This document shows positions 37,729 through 47,936 of a stretch of DNA of 64,000 bases, piece by piece. The notes below the pieces were generated by a model that searched no databases, was not told where the DNA came from, and saw only the letters and a list, made by a program, of their open reading frames with translations. The position numbers and the translations under genes are program-made. Positions within the stretch are counted from its first letter, which is position 1, and each line of letters opens with the position of its first letter. Origin of the DNA: Celerinatantimonas diazotrophica (lineage in GTDB: Bacteria > Pseudomonadota > Gammaproteobacteria > Enterobacterales > Celerinatantimonadaceae); NCBI RefSeq assembly GCF_004339545.1, contig NZ_SMGD01000002.1:1-64000 (forward strand), given 5' to 3'.

Positions 37729-39297
37729 ATGGATATTTTCACAATGTTTAAATTCCCTAAGTTTAGCGGAACTACGGTGCGAACTGATCTCTTATCCGGA
37801 ATCACCGTCGCCTTAGCCCTAGTTCCAGAAGCGGTTGCTTTTGCTTTTGTTGCACATGTTGGTCCACTCGTAGGTCTTTATGCGGCAGCGATCATTGGCT
37901 TTTTTACTGCTATTTTTGGCGGTCGCCCCGGAATGATCTCGGGCGCAACCGGATCCGTTGCAGTCGTTATTGCGGCCCTTGTCGCAACGCACGGTGAACA
38001 ATATCTGTTTGCTGTGATTGTCTGCATGGGAGTCATACAAATCTTGGCTGGCGTGTTACGCCTTGGCAAATTTATTCGCATGGTTCCACTACCGGTCATG
38101 CACGGCTTTGTCAATGGTCTGGCAATTGTCATCTTTTTAGCTCAGTTAGGAAACTTTAAAGTCAAAGATGCTGCCGGCGTGAGCCATTGGATGCATGGCT
38201 CACAACTATGGACGATGTTAGGACTGGTGGCACTAACGATGGCCATCGTGCACTTTCTGCCAAAGCTTACCAAAGCTATTCCAGCATCCTTAGCGGCTAT
38301 TGTGATTGTGACTTTGCTTTGTTACGGATTGGATCTACATACTCGCACTGTGGTGGATTTTCTACGTCAGATGACCGCCAATCCAGATGCAACGATCGCC
38401 GGTGGATGGCCAACGTTCCATATTCCGCAAGTTCCGCTGAATTGGGAAACGGTTAAAATCGTGCTGCCATATGCCTTTATTACCGCCGGGGTCGGGCTCA
38501 TTGAATCGCTGTTAACACTGACGGTCATCGATGAAATGACCCAAACTCGCGGCCGCAGTAATCGCGAATGTATGGGCCAAGGACTGGGCAACATTGTTAC
38601 AGGCTTCTTTGGTGGCATGGGCGGCTGTGCAATGATTGGTCAGAGCATGATTAACATCCGTTCCGGAGGGCGCGGACGTTTATCTGGCCTGACGGCAGCG
38701 ATTGGCTTATTGTGCTTTATTCTGTTTGCCTCATCGCTGATTGAGATGATCCCAATTGCAGCGCTGGTAGGCGTCATGTTCATGGTGGTCATTGCCACAT
38801 TCGAATGGTCGAGTATCCGTCTATATAACAAGATTCCAAAATCGGACTTTTTAGTCATTGTGCTGGTTTCTGTTGTAACCATCTTTACCGATCTGGCCAC
38901 CGCGGTCTTTATTGGGGTGATTATTTCAGCATTGGTTTTTGCCTGGAAACATGCCAAACAAATTAGCGTCGAAACCCAAATGGAAGGTCAAAATAAAATT
39001 TATAATCTGCGTGGTCCGATCTTTTTCAGTTCGACGCACAACTTCCTGGAGCTATTTGATGTTCATCAGGATCCACAAGATGTCATTATCGATTTTGCGA
39101 ATGCGCGCGTTTCCGATCATTCGGCTATTGAAGCCATTGATACCTTGGCTGATCGCTATCTAAAAGCAAATAAGCAACTGCACCTGCGCCACTTGAGTAG
39201 TGATTGTCGCAAATTGCTGAAAAAAGCTGGGAACCTAGTTGAAGTGAACGTGATTGAAGATCCACATTATCACGTTGCAGATGACGCACTAGCCTGA
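37729..39297 (+). CDS. SulP family anion transporter
   Basis: A 522-aa inner-membrane transporter (SLC26/SulP): about ten to twelve membrane segments, then a cytoplasmic STAS domain (about 395-510; IFFSSTHNFLELFDVHQDPQ). LSGITVALALVPEAVAFAF near the start is the family's first signature. Anions carried may be sulfate, bicarbonate or dicarboxylates; sequence alone does not decide. The start could also be ATG 37744 (MFKFPKFSG). Monocistronic, with a hairpin after it. Confidence 0.9.
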   Translation: MDIFTMFKFPKFSGTTVRTDLLSGITVALALVPEAVAFAFVAHVGPLVGLYAAAIIGFFTAIFGGRPGMISGATGSVAVVIAALVATHGEQYLFAVIVCMGVIQILAGVLRLGKFIRMVPLPVMHGFVNGLAIVIFLAQLGNFKVKDAAGVSHWMHGSQLWTMLGLVALTMAIVHFLPKLTKAIPASLAAIVIVTLLCYGLDLHTRTVVDFLRQMTANPDATIAGGWPTFHIPQVPLNWETVKIVLPYAFITAGVGLIESLLTLTVIDEMTQTRGRSNRECMGQGLGNIVTGFFGGMGGCAMIGQSMINIRSGGRGRLSGLTAAIGLLCFILFASSLIEMIPIAALVGVMFMVVIATFEWSSIRLYNKIPKSDFLVIVLVSVVTIFTDLATAVFIGVIISALVFAWKHAKQISVETQMEGQNKIYNLRGPIFFSSTHNFLELFDVHQDPQDVIIDFANARVSDHSAIEAIDTLADRYLKANKQLHLRHLSSDCRKLLKKAGNLVEVNVIEDPHYHVADDALA

Positions 39298-39302
39298 CCA
39301 TT

Positions 39303-39330
39303 AAGCTCCCTAGCCTCAACTAGGGAGCCT
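39303..39330. terminator. Hairpin after the SulP gene
   Basis: GCTCCCTAG pairs with CTAGGGAGC around CCTCAA, nine base pairs. No T-run follows, and the next gene on the other strand converges, so it may act weakly in both directions. Confidence 0.6.
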
Positions 39331-39364
39331 TCACAGCACTGTTTAACGCTAGTCAAAATCCCCA

Positions 39365-40267
39365 TCACTGCTCATTATTCTGCGATTGTTTTGCCGATTT
39401 AGGATACGCCAAGGCGAGTTGCAGCCACGTTTGAATATTCTGGCCTAAATATTTATCACGGTGATAGCATAAATACAGTGTTCGAATAAAGCGTTTTGGA
39501 CACTCAATCACCGCTAAGGCATCCCGATCGGGTCCGCATTCAACTAATTGACGAGAAGCAAAGCTCAACCCAAGTTGCTCAATGACGCAGCGACGCAGTG
39601 TTTCAAGGCTATCCACTTCTAATAACGGCGCAGGATAATCAATCAATGGAGCTAGTTGCTGTTCAAAGAAATCACGACTGCCTGACCCTTGCTCCCGTAA
39701 AATCCATGACTCTTGAGCCAATTGGGCAAAACTGACTAAAGAATGCGTCGCAAGTGGATGGCTCCGAGCAGCAATCACCACCATCTCATCATCGAACCAA
39801 GCTTGTTGATGTAACATCGGATCACGTGTCGGAGCCTCAACCATGGCAATATCTAACTCAAAACTGCGTAGTTTGGCAAAGAGTGTCTGGCTATTTTCGA
39901 TGGTGACTCTTGGCAACCAACCCTGTTGTTGACTGAACTGCCCCAATAGTTCTGGCAGTTGTCGACTGGCGGTGGTCTTGGAGCTTCCAACTCGCAGTAA
40001 TTGCGATGATTGACTAAATAAAGACTGGATTTCACGACTACGAACGAGCAGTTCATCCGCCTTAGGCTGTAACTGCCGGCCTTGCTCATTGAGCAATAAA
40101 CGCCCCCGATATCGATCAAACAATGGCTGCTCTAAGCGAGCCTCCAGTTGCGCTAAATTCTGTGAGGCCGCACCTTTGGTCATAAATAGTTGGTCAGCCG
40201 CTGCCGCTAGTGTGCCATGTTGAGTTATCGCAACAAAGACTTGTAATTGCTTTAAAGTAATATCCAT
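39365..40267 (-). CDS. LysR family transcriptional regulator
   Basis: A 300-aa regulator with N-terminal helix-turn-helix (ITQHGTLAAAADQLFMTKGA) and a substrate-binding-type effector domain. It is divergent from the TDT-family transporter at 40371, with 103 bases between; the spacer holds the palindrome GTTTAACTAAAC about ten bases before its own start, a plausible autoregulatory site. It likely controls the transporter. Confidence 0.9.
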   Translation of the reverse strand: MDITLKQLQVFVAITQHGTLAAAADQLFMTKGAASQNLAQLEARLEQPLFDRYRGRLLLNEQGRQLQPKADELLVRSREIQSLFSQSSQLLRVGSSKTTASRQLPELLGQFSQQQGWLPRVTIENSQTLFAKLRSFELDIAMVEAPTRDPMLHQQAWFDDEMVVIAARSHPLATHSLVSFAQLAQESWILREQGSGSRDFFEQQLAPLIDYPAPLLEVDSLETLRRCVIEQLGLSFASRQLVECGPDRDALAVIECPKRFIRTLYLCYHRDKYLGQNIQTWLQLALAYPKSAKQSQNNEQ

Positions 40268-40370
40268 TATCGTATAGTTTAACTAAACAACTGGTTAAAT
40301 ATAACAAGATATTTTAAACAACTGAAGCACCCTATACTCAATGTCTGACCCATATTGAGAGATTCGAGCC

Positions 40371-41384
40371 ATGTTTCAAACTATTCATCACCGGATGCAA
40401 TACGTCCCCGCACCATTAGCAGGTCTGGCACTGGGATTTGCCAGTATCTGTTGGAGTTTAGAAAATACATTTGCATTCCATGGTTATAGCCAAATTTTTG
40501 GGGCTGTTGTTGCGTCGGGGCTTTTGTCATTGCTCGCGTATAAATTCTGCTTACACCCTCGGGCACTGCTCAATGATCTGTTACATCCGGTGGTCGGTAG
40601 TGTCGTGCCTACATTTGCCATGGCATTGATGGTTATTTCAAAGGCACTTGAGAAATTCTCGCCTCATGCCGCTGCTGCGCTGTGGTTACTGGCAGTGATC
40701 ATCCATTTGAGCTTTCTTGCCGTATTTGTCGTCGTGCGTGTCCGTGTATTGAAAATCCACCATTTTGTTCCCAGTTGGTTTGTGCCCCCCGTCGGGATCA
40801 TCGTTGCCGATGTCGCAGCACCAAGCCATTATTTTATCTATTTAAACCATGTGTTGTTATGGTTCGGCCTTATTAGCTACGCCTTGTTATTGCCTGTGAT
40901 GTTCTATCGCTTCATCTTTTGTGCACAAGTATCCGATGCGGCTAAGCCGACCATCGCCATTTTAGCGGCGCCAGCAAGCTTGTCATTAGCAGGCTACCTG
41001 ACCGTCGTTCATCAGCCTTCACTGTTGATCTGCGCTTTGTTGATGGGAATTGCTATCCTAATGACAGCGATTATCTATCTCGCCTTTTTCCATCTACTCC
41101 GCTTACCATTTAGCCCAGGTTATTCAGCATTTACGTTCCCGATGGCCATTGGTGCAACAGCCATTTATAAACTTTCTGCATTGGTCGCTCATTACCCAGG
41201 CGGACTGGTCTACAGTCAACAATTGCGTGTCCTTGCCAATGTTGAAGTGGCGATCGGCACTGTGGTGATTGCATATGTGTGCTGGCGTTATCTGGTGTGG
41301 TCTTGGCAATTATGGACTGCTCATCAAGGCCAGAGTTCAACACCCTACATCAAACAACGCGCACCACAAGATAACCTCGCCTAA
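40371..41384 (+). CDS. TDT family transporter (TehA/SLAC1-like)
   Basis: A 337-aa membrane protein with ten predicted segments of the tellurite-resistance/dicarboxylate transporter family, which also covers plant SLAC1 anion channels and sulfite exporters. Family features are VPAPLAGLALGFASICW at the start, PTFAMALMVIS, VPSWFVPPVGIIVADVAAP and PFSPGYSAFTFPMAIGATA near the end. The divergent LysR gene suggests inducible expression. The substrate is not evident. Confidence 0.88.
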   Translation: MFQTIHHRMQYVPAPLAGLALGFASICWSLENTFAFHGYSQIFGAVVASGLLSLLAYKFCLHPRALLNDLLHPVVGSVVPTFAMALMVISKALEKFSPHAAAALWLLAVIIHLSFLAVFVVVRVRVLKIHHFVPSWFVPPVGIIVADVAAPSHYFIYLNHVLLWFGLISYALLLPVMFYRFIFCAQVSDAAKPTIAILAAPASLSLAGYLTVVHQPSLLICALLMGIAILMTAIIYLAFFHLLRLPFSPGYSAFTFPMAIGATAIYKLSALVAHYPGGLVYSQQLRVLANVEVAIGTVVIAYVCWRYLVWSWQLWTAHQGQSSTPYIKQRAPQDNLA

Positions 41385-41426
41385 GAGAGAAGAGAACCGA
41401 GTGAGTCACCAAGTTCTATGAAGATT

Positions 41427-41460
41427 AAGCCTCGTCAGCGCGATGCGCGGAGGCTTTTAT
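41427..41460 (+). terminator. Rho-independent terminator of the TDT transporter gene
   Basis: AAGCCTC pairs with GAGGCTT, with a GC-rich inner loop (CAGCGCGATGCGCG), followed by TTAT. Confidence 0.75.
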
Positions 41461-41479
41461 AATGACCAAAAATGCGGCC

Positions 41480-42715
41480 TTAAGAACCTGCTTTAACCCG
41501 GCCAAAGAACCACAGTGACAACCCCATCAACACAAAGCACAGGACATATAAGCTCACTGCTGAACTATATTGTAAAATCAGCCCACCCAAGAGTGGCCCT
41601 AAGGCAAAACCGACCGCAGTAAAAGAGGCCACGCCAAAATAAGTACCACGAAGGTGATCCGGAGCAATTTGGTCAATCAAGACATTTAAGGATGGAAAGA
41701 TGATCGACTCCCCCACACTTAAAAAGAATACGCCCAACAACCAACCGAATGGCCATTGCGATGAACTGAACATCAAAACCACTTGCGCCAGTAGCATCAA
41801 AATCACCCCAAGCCGAATTCGGATAATCAGTCGATAGTGACGCAAAAGTGATAACAGCGGAAATTGTAACAAGACAATTGTAACGGTATTTACGAGGATC
41901 AAATAACCAACCCAATGGCCAGCATGAGCTAAACCAGAACGACTGACAATCTGTGGCAGTGATGATTCGTATTGGGAATAAGCGATCAACATACAAATAT
42001 CGGCAAGCAATAATAATGCAAAACCGTAATCGGCTCGAACCACTTTCAAAACTGCTCTTAAACGCAACTTACTTTGCTCTGTCGCTAATTTTTGAACCTT
42101 GGGGGTGTAATAACAAAATACCCAGCCCAGTGCGCCACCATAGATGAGATAAACAATTCCCGTGGCATAAAACAGTTGTTGTGGATGTAACAGACCCAAA
42201 TAGATCCCGATAAGAGGCCCGATAGCACCGCCTGCATTGATCAAAAAATAGCGAATGTTCAATGCCACCTCACGCGCTTTAGGATGCGCTAAATAGTCAC
42301 CAATCAGTGCCTTACCGGGAGCTTCGATACTCGGACGCATTAATCCCACCATCAGCATCAAGGTGAAAAATTGCCATAGCTGGTCGGCGGCACCAATCCC
42401 ACTATAAGCCACTCCGGCTAAAGCACATCCACCCAACATAATCAGGCGCCGCCCCAATCGATCACTGAGATAACCCAACCAAGAACCAGAAAAAGCCCCC
42501 ACGAATGCAGAAGCGGCTAAAATGGTCCCAACATATAATTCACTGGCCCCATAATCTCGATATAAAAAGACCACTAAAAATGGCCACGCCATAAAGTAGC
42601 TGACTCGGGAGATAAATGTGCCGATAAGCACGACCCAGACGATCAAAGGGAAAGATTTAAAATGTTGTGTCCAGTGAAGCGCTAGCTCCTTGGTTGGGGG
42701 GTGAGTCTGCTCCAT
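41480..42715 (-). CDS. Major facilitator superfamily transporter
   Basis: A 411-aa MFS protein with twelve predicted membrane segments and the loop 2-3 signature GYLSDRLGRRLIMLGG. It resembles drug-efflux MFS proteins of the MdtH/YdeE kind but no substrate can be assigned. GGAG lies just before the ATG. The LexA-like palindrome at 42783 is 70 bases upstream and may be an operator. It is separated from typA by a terminator. Confidence 0.88.
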   Translation of the reverse strand: MEQTHPPTKELALHWTQHFKSFPLIVWVVLIGTFISRVSYFMAWPFLVVFLYRDYGASELYVGTILAASAFVGAFSGSWLGYLSDRLGRRLIMLGGCALAGVAYSGIGAADQLWQFFTLMLMVGLMRPSIEAPGKALIGDYLAHPKAREVALNIRYFLINAGGAIGPLIGIYLGLLHPQQLFYATGIVYLIYGGALGWVFCYYTPKVQKLATEQSKLRLRAVLKVVRADYGFALLLLADICMLIAYSQYESSLPQIVSRSGLAHAGHWVGYLILVNTVTIVLLQFPLLSLLRHYRLIIRIRLGVILMLLAQVVLMFSSSQWPFGWLLGVFFLSVGESIIFPSLNVLIDQIAPDHLRGTYFGVASFTAVGFALGPLLGGLILQYSSAVSLYVLCFVLMGLSLWFFGRVKAGS

Positions 42716-42782
42716 AACGCTCCAAAGTTGCCTACATCAAGTGATAACACCGCCAAAGTGGCGCAAGTAGATAATGCAGACT

Positions 42783-42802
42783 ACTGTATATTTATACACA
42801 AA
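42783..42802. promoter_or_regulatory. LexA-box-like palindrome upstream of the MFS gene
   Basis: TACTGTATATTTATACACAA matches the SOS box (TACTGTATATATATACAGTA) at 16 of 20 positions; the right half has CAC where CAG is expected, a key base. It lies about 70 bases before the MFS start. Confidence 0.35.
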
Positions 42803-42820
42803 ACCAGTCTGATTAAGATA

Positions 42821-42854
42821 AAAAAAATGGCATGCTAATGCATGCCATTTTTAT
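42821..42854. terminator. Bidirectional terminator after typA
   Basis: AAAAATGGCATGC-TAAT-GCATGCCATTTTT: a 13-bp stem with T-runs on both strands. It ends typA on the minus strand and insulates the MFS gene. Confidence 0.9.
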
Positions 42855-42875
42855 AGATAAATATCGCGCAGATGT

Positions 42876-44705
42876 TTAAGATTTAGGTCCGCGGTATGCT
42901 CGTTTACGATCCATCTCAGTCAGATGTTTTTTACGAATACGAGTGCTTTCAGGAGTCACTTCAACGAGTTCATCATCATCGATAAACTCAAGTGCTTGTT
43001 CAAGCGTCATAATCATAGGTGGAGTCAGCACTTGTGCTTCATCAGTACCAGAAGCACGAACGTTCGTCAGCTGCTTACCTTTCAGACAGTTTACAGTGAG
43101 GTCATTTTCACGGTTATGAATACCAATCACTTGGCCTTCATAAACTTCAGAGCCGTGAGAAATAAATAACCGACCACGATCTTGTAAGTTAAACAATGAA
43201 TACGTAAGAGCTTTCCCAGTTGCATTAGAGATCAACACACCATTTTGACGTTGACCAATGCTTCCACCTTTATGTGGACCATAATGGTCAAATGTATGAT
43301 ACAACAAGCCACTTCCTGAAGTCAGAGTCATGAACTCAGTTTGGAAGCCAATCAAACCACGGCTTGGGATCATAAAGTCTAAACGAACCCGTCCTTTACC
43401 ATCAGGCTGCATGTTGGTTAGATCTGCTTTACGATGACCTAACTGTTCCATGACACTCCCTTGATGTTCATCTTGGACATCAACGGTAACTGTTTCATAA
43501 GGTTCTAATATTTGGCCATTTTCTTCATGCAGAATCACTTCTGGACGAGAAACTGCCATCTCAAACCCTTCTCGACGCATGTTTTCAATCAACACGCTCA
43601 AGTGTAATTCCCCACGACCTGAAACACGGAATTTATCAGGATCTTCGGTTTCTTCAACGCGCAGAGCAACGTTATGCACTAATTCTTGTTCTAAACGCTC
43701 AAGAATATTCCGCGAAGTGACATATTTACCTTCACGGCCAGCAAATGGTGAAGTATTCACTTGGAATGTCATCGTAACGGTGGGTTCATCCACTTTCAAC
43801 GCAGGCAATGCTTCAACATTATTAACATCACAAATGGTGTCGGAAATTTTAAGCTCACCTAGGCCAGTGACAGCAATAATATTACCCGCATGGGCAACGT
43901 CTGTTTCAGTACGCTCTAATCCTAGATAACTTAATACTTGGCCTACTTTACCATTACGGCGGCTACCATCAGCAGAAACAACGGTCACTTGCTGATTGGG
44001 ACGAATGCTACCACGCTTAATTCGAGCAACACCGATAACGCCAACATAAGAGTTATAATCCAGCTGAGAGATCTGCATCTGCAGTGCCCCATCAGGATCA
44101 GCATTAGGTGGCTCAACATTATCAACAATCGCTTGGAACAGCGGTTCCATAGTGTCACTTGGCTGATCTAAGTCCAATGTTGCCCAACCATTAATTGCTG
44201 AGGCATAAACAACATGGAAATCAAGCTGCTCATCGGTTGCACCCAAGTTATCAAATAAGTCAAATACCTGATCCATGACCCAATCTGGACGAGCACCTGG
44301 TTTGTCGACTTTATTAATCACAACAATCGGTTTTAACCCTTGCGCGAAAGCCTTTTGTGTCACAAAACGCGTTTGGGGCATAGGGCCTTCTTGGGCATCA
44401 ACCAACAATAATACTGAATCGGCCATCGACATCACACGTTCAACTTCGCCACCAAAATCAGCGTGTCCGGGAGTATCAACGATATTAATATGATAATCAT
44501 GCCAATTCAGCGCGGTGTTTTTCGCTAAAATGGTAATCCCACGTTCTTTTTCAAGATCGTTAGAATCCATAATCCGTTCTTGAACTTCGCCGCGAGTCTG
44601 CAAAGTACCTGACTGTTGCAACAGTTTATCAACCAGGGTGGTTTTCCCATGGTCAACATGCGCAATAATTGCGATATTTCTTAACTTATTAATATCGTTA
44701 GACAT
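42876..44705 (-). CDS. typA: Ribosome-dependent GTPase TypA/BipA
   Basis: Translational GTPase of the EF-G-like family, 609 aa, involved in 50S assembly and stress or cold adaptation. G1 [10 protein letters not shown] (16-25), G2 [11 protein letters not shown]3 [11 protein letters not shown]4 NKVDKPGA and the C-terminal domain specific to BipA are all present. GAGG lies before the ATG. It is divergent from the glnA region as in E. coli, though a diguanylate cyclase gene is inserted between them. Confidence 0.97.
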   Translation of the reverse strand: MSNDINKLRNIAIIAHVDHGKTTLVDKLLQQSGTLQTRGEVQERIMDSNDLEKERGITILAKNTALNWHDYHINIVDTPGHADFGGEVERVMSMADSVLLLVDAQEGPMPQTRFVTQKAFAQGLKPIVVINKVDKPGARPDWVMDQVFDLFDNLGATDEQLDFHVVYASAINGWATLDLDQPSDTMEPLFQAIVDNVEPPNADPDGALQMQISQLDYNSYVGVIGVARIKRGSIRPNQQVTVVSADGSRRNGKVGQVLSYLGLERTETDVAHAGNIIAVTGLGELKISDTICDVNNVEALPALKVDEPTVTMTFQVNTSPFAGREGKYVTSRNILERLEQELVHNVALRVEETEDPDKFRVSGRGELHLSVLIENMRREGFEMAVSRPEVILHEENGQILEPYETVTVDVQDEHQGSVMEQLGHRKADLTNMQPDGKGRVRLDFMIPSRGLIGFQTEFMTLTSGSGLLYHTFDHYGPHKGGSIGQRQNGVLISNATGKALTYSLFNLQDRGRLFISHGSEVYEGQVIGIHNRENDLTVNCLKGKQLTNVRASGTDEAQVLTPPMIMTLEQALEFIDDDELVEVTPESTRIRKKHLTEMDRKRAYRGPKS

Positions 44706-44913
44706 AATAAACTTTCTGCCTCATTAATCTTAAATTTTCTGTACGCAAATCAGTACGCACTTGCAGCCACTTTTAGCGACTTAGATCACAAAATGGGCTA
44801 GATTATACCCTGAACAGCTGATAGGTGATATGAAAAGATGAAGGCTTAATCAACTTCTTTTGGTAAAACTGCAGCCAACCAGTTGAAATGGCGTGTTTGA
44901 TGCTTACCAAAAG

Positions 44914-45948
44914 TTAACTGATAATGCAGTTGCGACCGGCTTTCTTGGCATTATATAGGCGTGTGTCAACCAATTCAAAAAGCTGCTCAATATGACTCAC
45001 TTCATGAGAAAACCCCACCCCAATACTCACAGTAATTTGAGCAATGTTATCGATTTGCATCTGTTCAACCGACAACCGCAGCCGCTGTGCTAACTTTAAA
45101 ACTTGTCCAACCGAGTGATAAAAAATAATTACCGCAAACTCTTCCCCACCCCAACGAGCAATAATGTCATTATGACGAAGTTCCTCACGTAACTTCTGGC
45201 TCAGGCCAATTAGCACTTGATCTCCCACCAGATGACCATACGTGTCATTAATCTGCTTAAAATGGTCCACATCAAGGATCAGCAACGCATAACTAACCGA
45301 TTGCTTTAATTGCGAAAAATGGGTGATCTTCTTTTCGAAGCCTCTCCGGTTGAGTAATTGCGTTAAAGGGTCCAATTGCACTTGTTGCTCAAGTGTATTG
45401 GTATAAACAGCCTTCTCGCGAATCGAAACAATGCCCCACAGCAATATAATATAAATAATATGGGCCACAGCCATATTAAGAATCATCCCAAACGTTTCAT
45501 CCAATGAATCATAACGACTCAGTACCCAGAAATGTCCAACCATAGTGATAACAAAGACAATGATTGTTAATAGCACTGCCCGCTGGCGAGAAAAAAATAG
45601 ATAGGCCATCACATAATTTAGTGCCAACCATTGCACTGCACTGGATAATTCCTGATGCGGCAATAACTCGTGGTGGACAATACTGGAACTAATCAAATAG
45701 CCAGCAATAATGAAATAGCCTAAGTGCTGCAAGACATTAAGCGAGATTTTATAACTCAGCAAAAAAATTACGCCAAGCGAAACTATACAAATGGGATAAC
45801 TCACCGCATCAAATCGGATGATAATGGCGCTATAGAAATCAATCGCCCAAATCATCGCAAAGCCTACCATCGCAAGTAGCACCAGCGAACGGAACATTTT
45901 TTTAGACAGCAAAACGGTGTTGTCATTGGATGAGAGTAATGTCTGCAT
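44914..45948 (-). CDS. Diguanylate cyclase with membrane-embedded N-terminus
   Basis: A 344-aa protein that should make cyclic di-GMP. The N-terminal part (about 20-175) has six membrane segments of unknown sensor type; the C-terminal GGDEF domain has RWGGEEF as active site, with the inhibitory I-site RHND five residues before it. Substrate motifs DVDHFKQINDTYGH and GDQVL are intact, so it is probably active and product-inhibited. ATG 45948 has AGG close upstream; a TTG five codons earlier is an alternative. It lies between typA and glnA, where enterics have no such gene. Confidence 0.9.
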   Translation of the reverse strand: MQTLLSSNDNTVLLSKKMFRSLVLLAMVGFAMIWAIDFYSAIIIRFDAVSYPICIVSLGVIFLLSYKISLNVLQHLGYFIIAGYLISSSIVHHELLPHQELSSAVQWLALNYVMAYLFFSRQRAVLLTIIVFVITMVGHFWVLSRYDSLDETFGMILNMAVAHIIYIILLWGIVSIREKAVYTNTLEQQVQLDPLTQLLNRRGFEKKITHFSQLKQSVSYALLILDVDHFKQINDTYGHLVGDQVLIGLSQKLREELRHNDIIARWGGEEFAVIIFYHSVGQVLKLAQRLRLSVEQMQIDNIAQITVSIGVGFSHEVSHIEQLFELVDTRLYNAKKAGRNCIIS

Positions 45949-46076
45949 ACCTGCTAAACGCAATAAATAGTTAAAATTTTATCGTTATTATATAGCGATG
46001 TTCGTTAAATAAATGCATCATCGATAATGATATGACGTCATGAACGAATCGATCATGGCCCATGATTTAAAAATGT

Positions 46077-46093
46077 TGCACCATATTGGTTCA
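46077..46093 (+). promoter_or_regulatory. NtrC enhancer site of glnA
   Basis: TGCACC-ATATT-GGTTCA matches the NtrC site TGCACC-N5-GGTGCA with one mismatch, centred about 120 bp upstream of the predicted sigma-54 start. A weaker copy (TGCCCC...GGTCA, 46109-46125) lies 32 bp further on, three helical turns, the same spacing as the paired sites of E. coli glnA. Confidence 0.75.
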
Positions 46094-46178
46094 TTACGTG
46101 ATCTGATATGCCCCACAAATGGTCATTACGATGACAAAAGGCATCCGAGGATCCCGTCATAGCAGGTTTTTGAGCATT

Positions 46179-46194
46179 TGGCACGAAAATCGCT
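46179..46194 (+). promoter_or_regulatory. Sigma-54 promoter of glnA
   Basis: TGGCACG-AAAA-TCGCT has the -24 GG and -12 GC with exact spacing and one mismatch to TGGCACG-N4-TTGCW. The start would be near 46205, about 64 bases before glnA. Confidence 0.8.
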
Positions 46195-46268
46195 TCTATT
46201 TTGGGCATAACAATTCATTACCAACTTTTTATAGAGCCATCATTTATGATGACACCGGAGGTTACTAC

Positions 46269-47675
46269 ATGTCTGCAGAAGTTCTAGCTCTGATTAAAGA
46301 GCAAGAAGTAAAATTTATCGATCTACGCTTCACTGATACTAAGGGTAAAGAACAACACGTTTCTCTGCCTGTAAGCCAAATTGATGATGACTTTTTCACA
46401 GAAGGGAAAATGTTTGATGGTTCGTCAATCGCTGGTTGGAAAGGGATTAACGAATCTGACATGATTTTGATGCCAGACGCTAGTACTGCCGTTTTAGACC
46501 CATTCACAGAAGAAGCAACGCTGGATATCCGTTGTGATATTCTCGAACCAGCAACGATGGAAGGTTACGAACGTGACCCTCGTTCAATTGCTAAACGTGC
46601 CGAAGAATACATGCGCGCAGAAGGTATTGCCGACGACGTTCTATTTGGCCCTGAACCAGAATTCTTCTTGTTTGACGATGTTCGTTTCGATGCGCAAATG
46701 CAAGGCGCTTTTTACTCAATCGACGACTCTGAAGCAGCATGGAACTCAGGGAAACAATACGAAGATGGCAACACTGGCCATCGCCCAGGTGTTAAAGGCG
46801 GTTACTTCCCAGTTCCACCAGTTGATTCATCACAGGATATCCGTAGTGCAATGTGCCTACTGATGGATGAAATGGGTCTGGAAGTTGAAGCACATCACCA
46901 CGAAGTAGCAACTGCAGGTCAAAACGAAATTGCATGTAAATTCAATACATTGGTGAAAAAAGCTGATGAACTGCAAATTTACAAATATGTTGTTCATAAC
47001 GTTGCACATGCTTATGGTAAAACAGCGACCTTCATGCCAAAACCACTAGTGGGTGATAATGGTAGCGGTATGCACTGTCACCAATCATTAGCAAAAGATG
47101 GTCAAAACTTGTTTGCGGGTGACCTGTATGGCGGCCTGTCTGAAACAGCGCTGTTCTACATTGGTGGGATCATCAAACATGCCAAAGCAATTAACGCTTT
47201 TGCCAACGCTTCAACTAACTCTTACAAACGCCTCGTCCCAGGCTTCGAAGCACCCGTAATGCTGGCCTACTCAGCTCGTAACCGTAGTGCATCGATCCGT
47301 ATCCCAGTTGTACCATCACCAAAAGCTCGTCGTATCGAAGTTCGCTTCCCTGACCCAACAGCTAACCCATACCTTGCATTTGCAGCGATGCTGATGGCTG
47401 GCCTGGACGGCATTAAAAATAAAATCCATCCTGGCGATGCAATGGATAAAGACTTGTATGACCTGCCTGCTGAAGAAGCAGCAGAAATTCCACAAGTTGC
47501 CGCTTCGCTTGAAGAAGCACTGACTGCGCTGGATGCAGACCGTGCATTCTTAACCGCTGGTGGTGTATTCAGTGATGATACCATTGATGCATACCTAGCA
47601 CTGAAACAAGAAGAAGTGGTTAAATTGGCCATGACGACTCATCCAGTTGAGTTCCAAATGTACTACAGCTGCTAA
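46269..47675 (+). CDS. glnA: Glutamine synthetase type I
   Basis: Makes glutamine from glutamate, ammonia and ATP; dodecameric cytoplasmic enzyme, 468 aa. Conserved segments: [17 protein letters not shown], the metal/ATP block [21 protein letters not shown], and the adenylylation loop DLYDLPAEE with the regulatory Tyr near 397. GGAGG precedes ATG 46269, and the protein then starts [10 protein letters not shown] as in relatives; a longer frame upstream would cover the promoter. NtrC/sigma-54 sites lie upstream. Codon use is strongly biased, as in highly expressed genes. Confidence 0.98.
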   Translation: MSAEVLALIKEQEVKFIDLRFTDTKGKEQHVSLPVSQIDDDFFTEGKMFDGSSIAGWKGINESDMILMPDASTAVLDPFTEEATLDIRCDILEPATMEGYERDPRSIAKRAEEYMRAEGIADDVLFGPEPEFFLFDDVRFDAQMQGAFYSIDDSEAAWNSGKQYEDGNTGHRPGVKGGYFPVPPVDSSQDIRSAMCLLMDEMGLEVEAHHHEVATAGQNEIACKFNTLVKKADELQIYKYVVHNVAHAYGKTATFMPKPLVGDNGSGMHCHQSLAKDGQNLFAGDLYGGLSETALFYIGGIIKHAKAINAFANASTNSYKRLVPGFEAPVMLAYSARNRSASIRIPVVPSPKARRIEVRFPDPTANPYLAFAAMLMAGLDGIKNKIHPGDAMDKDLYDLPAEEAAEIPQVAASLEEALTALDADRAFLTAGGVFSDDTIDAYLALKQEEVVKLAMTTHPVEFQMYYSC

Positions 47676-47702
47676 TAAGCTGGGGTTACATCTCACTATC
47701 GA

Positions 47703-47728
47703 AAGCCCCGCTTAGCCGGGGCTTTTTT
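47703..47728 (+). terminator. Rho-independent terminator of glnA
   Basis: AAGCCCCG pairs with CGGGGCTT, followed by TTTT, about 28 bases after the glnA stop. Confidence 0.92.
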
Positions 47729-47775
47729 GATCGAATCCAGGTCATCACTGGCTTTACGCTAAATCGGCAAGATTA

Positions 47776-47805
47776 TTGCACTCTATTTAGATAGGGCATC
47801 ATAAT
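47776..47805 (+). promoter_or_regulatory. Putative sigma-70 promoter of ntrBC
   Basis: TTGCAC (47776) and CATAAT (47800) with an 18-base spacer lie after the glnA terminator, where E. coli has the separate glnL promoter. Confidence 0.4.
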
Positions 47806-47898
47806 AGTGAACATGACTGCACAAAAATCATGCAAATAGGCATGAAGCTAGATATTTGTTATATATGGATATCACTGTAATCAAAACGCTGACGCCGT

Positions 47899-47915
47899 TG
47901 CACAACAATGGTGCG
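47899..47915 (+). promoter_or_regulatory. NtrC site upstream of ntrB
   Basis: TGCACA-ACAAT-GGTGCG matches the NtrC consensus except at its two outermost inner and outer bases. It lies about 20 bases before the ntrB start and downstream of the putative promoter, where binding should repress ntrBC, as NtrC does at the E. coli glnL promoter. Confidence 0.75.
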
Positions 47916-47936
47916 ACGTTATGAAAGGAGGTCTAC

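Noticed and set aside
46119-46268. A 50-codon N-terminal extension of glnA
   Set aside because: It would place the sigma-54 promoter inside the coding region; the GGAGG site and family alignment support ATG 46269.
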